Shown piece by piece: positions 40,538 to 44,165 of a stretch of 44,165 bases of DNA (the first letter of the stretch is position 1; each line of letters begins with the position of its first letter). The notes under the pieces were generated by a model. The model had not been told where the DNA came from. It worked only from the letters and a program-made list of their open reading frames with translations, and ran no database searches. Source of the DNA: Opitutaceae bacterium (GTDB lineage Bacteria; Verrucomicrobiota; Verrucomicrobiia; Opitutales; Opitutaceae); contig JADJZJ010000044.1 in NCBI GenBank assembly GCA_016715765.1, forward strand, positions 1 to 44,165, written 5' to 3'. The position numbers and the translations under genes are program-made.

Positions 40538-41761
40538 ATGGCCCGAATTGTCCAAAAATACGGCGGCACCTCCGTGGGTGACGTCGAACGAATCAAGAAG
40601 GTTGCCGAACGGATCAAGGCGACGCGCGACGAGGGCAACGAACTCGTTGTCGTCGTCTCCGCCCGGTCCGGCGTGACCAACGAACTCATCGCCCGCGCCA
40701 AAGCGGTCTGCGAGCATCCCAGCGAGCGCGAGCTCGACATGCTGCTCGCCACCGGCGAGCAGGAGACCATCGCCCTCACGGCCATGGCGCTCCACGGCGT
40801 GGGGGTGGCCGCCGTCAGCTACACCGGTGCGCAGGCGGGTATTTTCACCGACCGCATGCACACGAAGGCCAAGATCAAGACGATCAACGCCGGGCCCATC
40901 ATCGAGGATCTCAAACAGGGCAAGGTGGTCATTGTCGCCGGCTTCCAGGGCATCAACGACGACGGCCAGATCACGACCCTCGGCCGCGGCGGCTCCGACC
41001 TCACCGCCATCGCGCTCGCCGCCGCCGTCCATGCGGACAAGTGCGAGATCTACACCGATGTGGACGGCGTCTACACCGCCGATCCGCGAGTCGTCAAAAC
41101 CGCGCAGAAGCTGACCGAGATCTCCTATGATGAGATGCTCGAGCTGGCCTCCTCCGGCTCGAAGGTCATGCAGTCCCGCTCCGTCGAATTCGCCAAGAAG
41201 TACAACGTCGTCTTTGAAGTCCGCTCGAGTTTCAACCATAACCCAGGAACCATCGTGAAAGAAGAAGTCGCATACATGGAAAAGGTCGTTGTCCGCGGCG
41301 TGGCCGTGGACAAGGACCAGGCCAAGGTCATCGTCAGCAACATCGTGGACAAGCCGGGTTCGGCGGCGAAAGTCTTCCGCGCCCTGGCTGATGCCGGCGT
41401 GATCGTCGACATGATCGTGCAGAATGTCGGCCGCCACGGCGTGGCGAACCTCACCTTCACCGTCCCGCAGGGTGACTCGCACCGCGCCCAGAAGGCGCTG
41501 GAGCCGGTGCTGGCCGAGATCGGCGGCGGCCAGGTCGCCATCCACGAGCAGATCGCCAAGCTCTCGGTCGTCGGTGTCGGCATGAAGACGCACACCGGCG
41601 TCGCCGCCACGCTCTTCCAGGCGCTGGCCGATGTGGGCATCAACATCGAGCTCATCACCACCTCGGAGATCAAGATCTCCATCGTGGTGGACATCGCCCG
41701 GGTGGACGAGGCGGCGCGGGTCGCCCACGAGGCGTTTCACCTGAGCCAGCTCGGCGTCTAA
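40538..41761 (+). CDS. lysC: aspartate kinase
   Basis: Phosphorylates aspartate, the committed step to lysine, threonine and methionine. The 407-residue protein has the kinase domain (KYGGTSVGDVERI at the N-terminus, GRGGSDLTAIALA in the middle, EIYTDVDGVYTADPR) and two C-terminal ACT domains (about 265-330 and 345-407) for feedback by lysine or threonine. An internal ATG at 41276 lies where other bacteria start a separate beta subunit, with an A/G-rich stretch before it. That is only a possibility. It follows hom by 15 bases. Confidence 0.96.
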   Translation: MARIVQKYGGTSVGDVERIKKVAERIKATRDEGNELVVVVSARSGVTNELIARAKAVCEHPSERELDMLLATGEQETIALTAMALHGVGVAAVSYTGAQAGIFTDRMHTKAKIKTINAGPIIEDLKQGKVVIVAGFQGINDDGQITTLGRGGSDLTAIALAAAVHADKCEIYTDVDGVYTADPRVVKTAQKLTEISYDEMLELASSGSKVMQSRSVEFAKKYNVVFEVRSSFNHNPGTIVKEEVAYMEKVVVRGVAVDKDQAKVIVSNIVDKPGSAAKVFRALADAGVIVDMIVQNVGRHGVANLTFTVPQGDSHRAQKALEPVLAEIGGGQVAIHEQIAKLSVVGVGMKTHTGVAATLFQALADVGINIELITTSEIKISIVVDIARVDEAARVAHEAFHLSQLGV

Positions 41762-41794
41762 GCCCCGGCCGCTGATTCCGGCGGCGCCCGCACC

Positions 41795-43207
41795 ATGCGC
41801 TACATCTCGACCCGCGGACAGACCGGGCCGCTCGGCTTCTCCGATGCCGTGGCGACCGGCCTGGCGCCGGATGGCGGACTGTTCCTGCCGGAAACCCTGC
41901 CGGATTTTTCCGGCGACCTGCCGCGGTTTGAGCGCCTCGGCTACGCCGCGCTGTGCCACGAGTTCATGCGCGTCTTTGCGACCGACCTGCCCGCGGAAAC
42001 CCTGCGGGAGCTGGTCAACCGCTCGTATGCCGGCTTTGCGCATCCCGACATCGCGCCGCTGCGCCGCCTGGACGAGCGCACGCATGTGCTGGAGCTCTTC
42101 CACGGCCCCACGCTGGCGTTCAAGGATTTCGCCCTCCAATTGCTGGGCAATCTCTACGAGCACCAGTGCCGGGTGCGGGGCGGGTCCATCAATGTGCTGG
42201 GCGCGACCTCGGGCGACACCGGGGCCGCGGCCATCCACGGCCTGCTGGGCAAGCCCGGCACCGCCATTTTCATCCTCTATCCGGACGGCCGGGTCTCGCC
42301 ACTGCAGGAGCGGCAGATGGCCTGCACCGGGGCGGCCAATGTGCATGCGCTCGCGGTTGATGGCACCTTTGATGACGCCCAGGCCGCGCTGAAGGAGATC
42401 TTTGGCGACCAGGAATTCCGGCTGCGCCACCGCCTCTCGGCGGTGAATTCCATCAATCTCGCCCGCGTGCTGGCCCAGTGCGTTTACTATCTCTACGCGT
42501 GGCTGAGGCTGCCGGCGGCAGAGCGGAGCGAGGCCGAGTTTGTGGTCCCGACCGGCAATTTTGGCAATGTGCTCGCCGGCTGGCTGCTGCAGCAGATGGG
42601 CGTGCCGATCCGCGGATTCAAGGTGGCGACGAATCAGAACGACATTCTCTACCGCATGTTCACGACCGGGGAGTACCGCGTGGGGAATGTCGCGCCGAGC
42701 CTGGCGCCCTCGATGGACATCCAGGTGGCCTCGAATTTCGAGCGGTTCATTTATTTCCAAGTGGGCCGCGATCCGGCGCAGGTGCGGGCCATCATGCGCA
42801 CCTTCAAGGACACGGGCGCATGGAAGTTTGATGATTTTGACCGCGGAGTTTTTTCCGCCTCCCGCTGCACCGATGCGGAAATCCCCGGGATTATCCAGCG
42901 GGTGCACCGGCAATACGGCTACGTGGCCGATCCGCACACCGCGTGCGCCTTCAAGGAGCTGTCGTCTGACCGCGTGAGCGTGGTGCTGGCGACGGCGAGC
43001 CCGGCCAAGTTCCCGGACACGATCCGGGCGGCAATCGGGGTGGAGCCCACGCATCCGTCACTGGAAGCGCTCAAGGCGCGTCCGGTGGTCAAGCATCGGC
43101 TGGCGGCCAATGCTTCGGCGATCCGGGCGTACAGATGCGCATGCGGTTTACACCGCATCCTGCGGCGGGTGTTTTGCAGATTAAGCGCAAAGACGCCAGG
43201 GCAGTGA
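41795..43207 (+). CDS. thrC: threonine synthase
   Basis: PLP enzyme converting O-phosphohomoserine to threonine. The 470-residue protein shows the class opening MRYISTRGQTGPLGFSDAV, the PLP Lys in HGPTLAFKDFALQLLGN, GATSGDTGAAAI, and the PTGNFGNVLAGWL phosphate-binding region. The conserved end appears at ANASAIRAY; about 24 further residues, rich in Arg and Cys, look like read-through into intergenic DNA after loss of an earlier stop. It is the last gene of the serA-thrC run, 33 bases after lysC. Confidence 0.95.
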   Translation: MRYISTRGQTGPLGFSDAVATGLAPDGGLFLPETLPDFSGDLPRFERLGYAALCHEFMRVFATDLPAETLRELVNRSYAGFAHPDIAPLRRLDERTHVLELFHGPTLAFKDFALQLLGNLYEHQCRVRGGSINVLGATSGDTGAAAIHGLLGKPGTAIFILYPDGRVSPLQERQMACTGAANVHALAVDGTFDDAQAALKEIFGDQEFRLRHRLSAVNSINLARVLAQCVYYLYAWLRLPAAERSEAEFVVPTGNFGNVLAGWLLQQMGVPIRGFKVATNQNDILYRMFTTGEYRVGNVAPSLAPSMDIQVASNFERFIYFQVGRDPAQVRAIMRTFKDTGAWKFDDFDRGVFSASRCTDAEIPGIIQRVHRQYGYVADPHTACAFKELSSDRVSVVLATASPAKFPDTIRAAIGVEPTHPSLEALKARPVVKHRLAANASAIRAYRCACGLHRILRRVFCRLSAKTPGQ

Positions 43208-43237
43208 CCTGATCCTGAGTTTCAGGGTGGTATGGCT

Positions 43238-43297
43238 GTAGGAGCGGCTTCATGCCGCGATTGGGACCGCTCCATCGCGGCGTAAAGCCACTCCTAC
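43238..43297. repeat. GTAG...CTAC palindromic (REP/BIME-like) element 4
   Basis: A 60-bp element with GTAGGAGCGGCTTCATGCCG at the left and, on the other strand, GTAGGAGTGGCTTTACGCCG at the right. Each unit holds a hairpin (GCGGC-ttcat-GCCGC and GTGGC-tttac-GCCGC). It lies between the convergent thrC and the cardiolipin synthase gene. Confidence 0.7.
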
Positions 43298-43327
43298 AGT
43301 GGGCCAATCCGCCTTGCCGCATTGCGG

Positions 43328-44165
43328 TCAAAGCAGCGGGGCCAGCAAACGGCTGACCTCCTCGGCGAGGTTGCCCCAGAAGGGATATTTGCGGTGGGAA
43401 CGGTCCGTGGCCGGCAGGCAGGACTGCATGAGCTTTTCCGACCAGGCCTTCATGGCGAGCACGTCGGGTTTGCTGTGCACCAGCACGCTGATCTCGAAAT
43501 TCACGAACAGGCTGCGCAGGTCGAAATTGGCCGACCCAAAGAGCCCGAGGCTGTCATCCACGATGATGGCCTTGCTGTGCATCATGCCGGGTCCATAGAG
43601 CATGACCCGGACGCCGGCCTTTTGCAGTTCGCGCAGGTAGTGCCGCCGGGCAAAGTCGGTCACGGGATGGTTGGAACGCGCCGGGACGACCAGGGTGACC
43701 TCCCGGCCGGCCCGGGCCTTCACCATGAGTGAACGCAGCAGCACCTCGTCGGGGATGAAGTAGGGCGTAACCACGCAGATGCGGTGCACGGCGCCCTGGA
43801 TCATGGCGACAATGCCTTCGTACAGGGGATCGCCGGGAACGTCCGGTCCGCTCGCAATGACCTGCAATTCGCTCTCGCCGCGCGGTTGGAGGGCGACGGC
43901 GGTGGGGATTTCGGCGTGCAGCAGGTCCACGGGCTTGCCGCTGGCGAAGCACCAGTCGGCCAGAAACACCTCGTTGAGCATCGCCGCGGCCGGGCCTTCG
44001 ATCCGGGCGCCGAAGTCCGCCCAGCGTTTCCGGAGCACGACCGGCCCCATGTACTCGCGGGCGAGGTTGTGGCCGCCCACGATGGCCGTGGCGTGGTCGA
44101 AGACGGCGATCTTGCGGTGACTGCGGAGATTGGCCGAGCCGCGGGTGCTGAACGGTATCACCGGC
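43328..44165 (-). CDS. cardiolipin synthase-like phospholipase D protein, 5' end beyond the window
   Basis: The C-terminal 279 or so codons of a phospholipase-D-family enzyme, probably cardiolipin synthase, which joins two phosphatidylglycerols at the membrane. Both catalytic HKD motifs are seen: SHRKIAVFDHATAIVGG (His-x-Lys-x4-Asp) near the window edge and MHSKAIIVDDSLGLFGSAN towards the C-terminus. The family features YFIPD and NFEISVLVHS follow the usual order. The frame stays open through base 44165, so the N-terminal membrane helices and start lie outside. Confidence 0.88.
   Translation of the reverse strand, partial: PVIPFSTRGSANLRSHRKIAVFDHATAIVGGHNLAREYMGPVVLRKRWADFGARIEGPAAAMLNEVFLADWCFASGKPVDLLHAEIPTAVALQPRGESELQVIASGPDVPGDPLYEGIVAMIQGAVHRICVVTPYFIPDEVLLRSLMVKARAGREVTLVVPARSNHPVTDFARRHYLRELQKAGVRVMLYGPGMMHSKAIIVDDSLGLFGSANFDLRSLFVNFEISVLVHSKPDVLAMKAWSEKLMQSCLPATDRSHRKYPFWGNLAEEVSRLLAPLL

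Noticed and set aside
41276..41278. Internal start for a separate aspartokinase beta subunit
   Set aside because: Position fits other bacteria, but the upstream A/G stretch is not a clear ribosome binding site, so I did not list a second gene.
39122..43054. Very long minus-strand open frame (1310 codons)
   Set aside because: It is the antisense shadow of hom, lysC and thrC. GC-rich codons suppress stops in that frame, and the translation is Gly/Arg/Asp/His-rich with no domain.
1..44165. tRNA, rRNA, CRISPR arrays, insertion sequences or prophage genes
   Set aside because: I looked for cloverleaf-like stretches, regularly spaced repeats, transposase and integrase motifs and found none beyond the short palindromic elements and the GxxExxY cassette.

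Overview
The window is GC-rich chromosomal DNA from a Gram-negative bacterium that probably belongs to the Verrucomicrobiota, most likely Opitutaceae. The clues are an alternative complex III (ACIII) operon, a heptose epimerase gene for LPS, a PEP-CTERM protein, a GxxExxY cassette, GTAG-type palindromic repeats, and general lack of Shine-Dalgarno sites. The assignment rests on gene content, not on a database match. I see no rRNA, tRNA, CRISPR array, prophage or insertion sequence.

Layout. (1) 44-11196, plus strand: a tightly overlapping respiratory operon, actABCDEF, then a small one-helix protein, a CcoN-like protein and two membrane-anchored monohaem cytochromes c, closed by a strong terminator. 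(2) 11373-16896, minus: hldD (frameshifted), proC, a receiver-histidine kinase, folD, an SH3-domain exported protein and a 23S/16S-type pseudouridine synthase. (3) 16998-20565, plus: a CysJ-like reductase lacking flavodoxin, fabG, acpP, fabF. (4) 20762-22060, minus: rpmB and a MidA/NDUFAF7-type methyltransferase. (5) 22077-24433, plus: an S41 protease and tsaD. (6) 24500-26992, minus: a Ser/Thr kinase upstream of rpoN. (7) 27115-30052: an ErpA/IscA-type protein, menG/ubiE (minus), an HU/IHF protein and hisS. (8) 30235-33333, minus: cdd, kbl, a GxxExxY cassette and tdh. (9) 33613-36731: a dGTPase-like gene, a PEP-CTERM gene and an HD-domain nucleotidase. (10) 36926-43207, plus: serA, plsY, hom, lysC, thrC. 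(11) 43328-end, minus: a cardiolipin synthase cut by the window edge.

Main discovery. The CcoN-like protein at 8490-9902 aligns in register with cbb3 oxidase subunit I, but every histidine that holds the two haems and CuB is replaced, as is the cross-linked tyrosine. It is therefore predicted to be a cofactor-free relative of a haem-copper oxidase. It sits in one operon with ACIII and two cytochromes c. A plausible reading is a menaquinol:cytochrome c supercomplex in which a dead oxidase subunit has become a scaffold or coupling module.

Other points of note: a textbook sigma-54 promoter (GG-N10-GC) upstream of the PEP-CTERM gene, with rpoN itself about 10 kb away and apparently co-transcribed with a Ser/Thr kinase; a GxxExxY gene bounded by imperfect inverted repeats and wedged between tdh and kbl; four different GTAG...CTAC repeat elements in intergenic gaps; and a one-base frameshift in hldD. 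Metabolically, the threonine biosynthesis genes (hom, lysC, thrC) and the threonine catabolism genes (tdh, kbl) lie within 12 kb of each other, and menG supplies the quinone that ACIII would oxidise.
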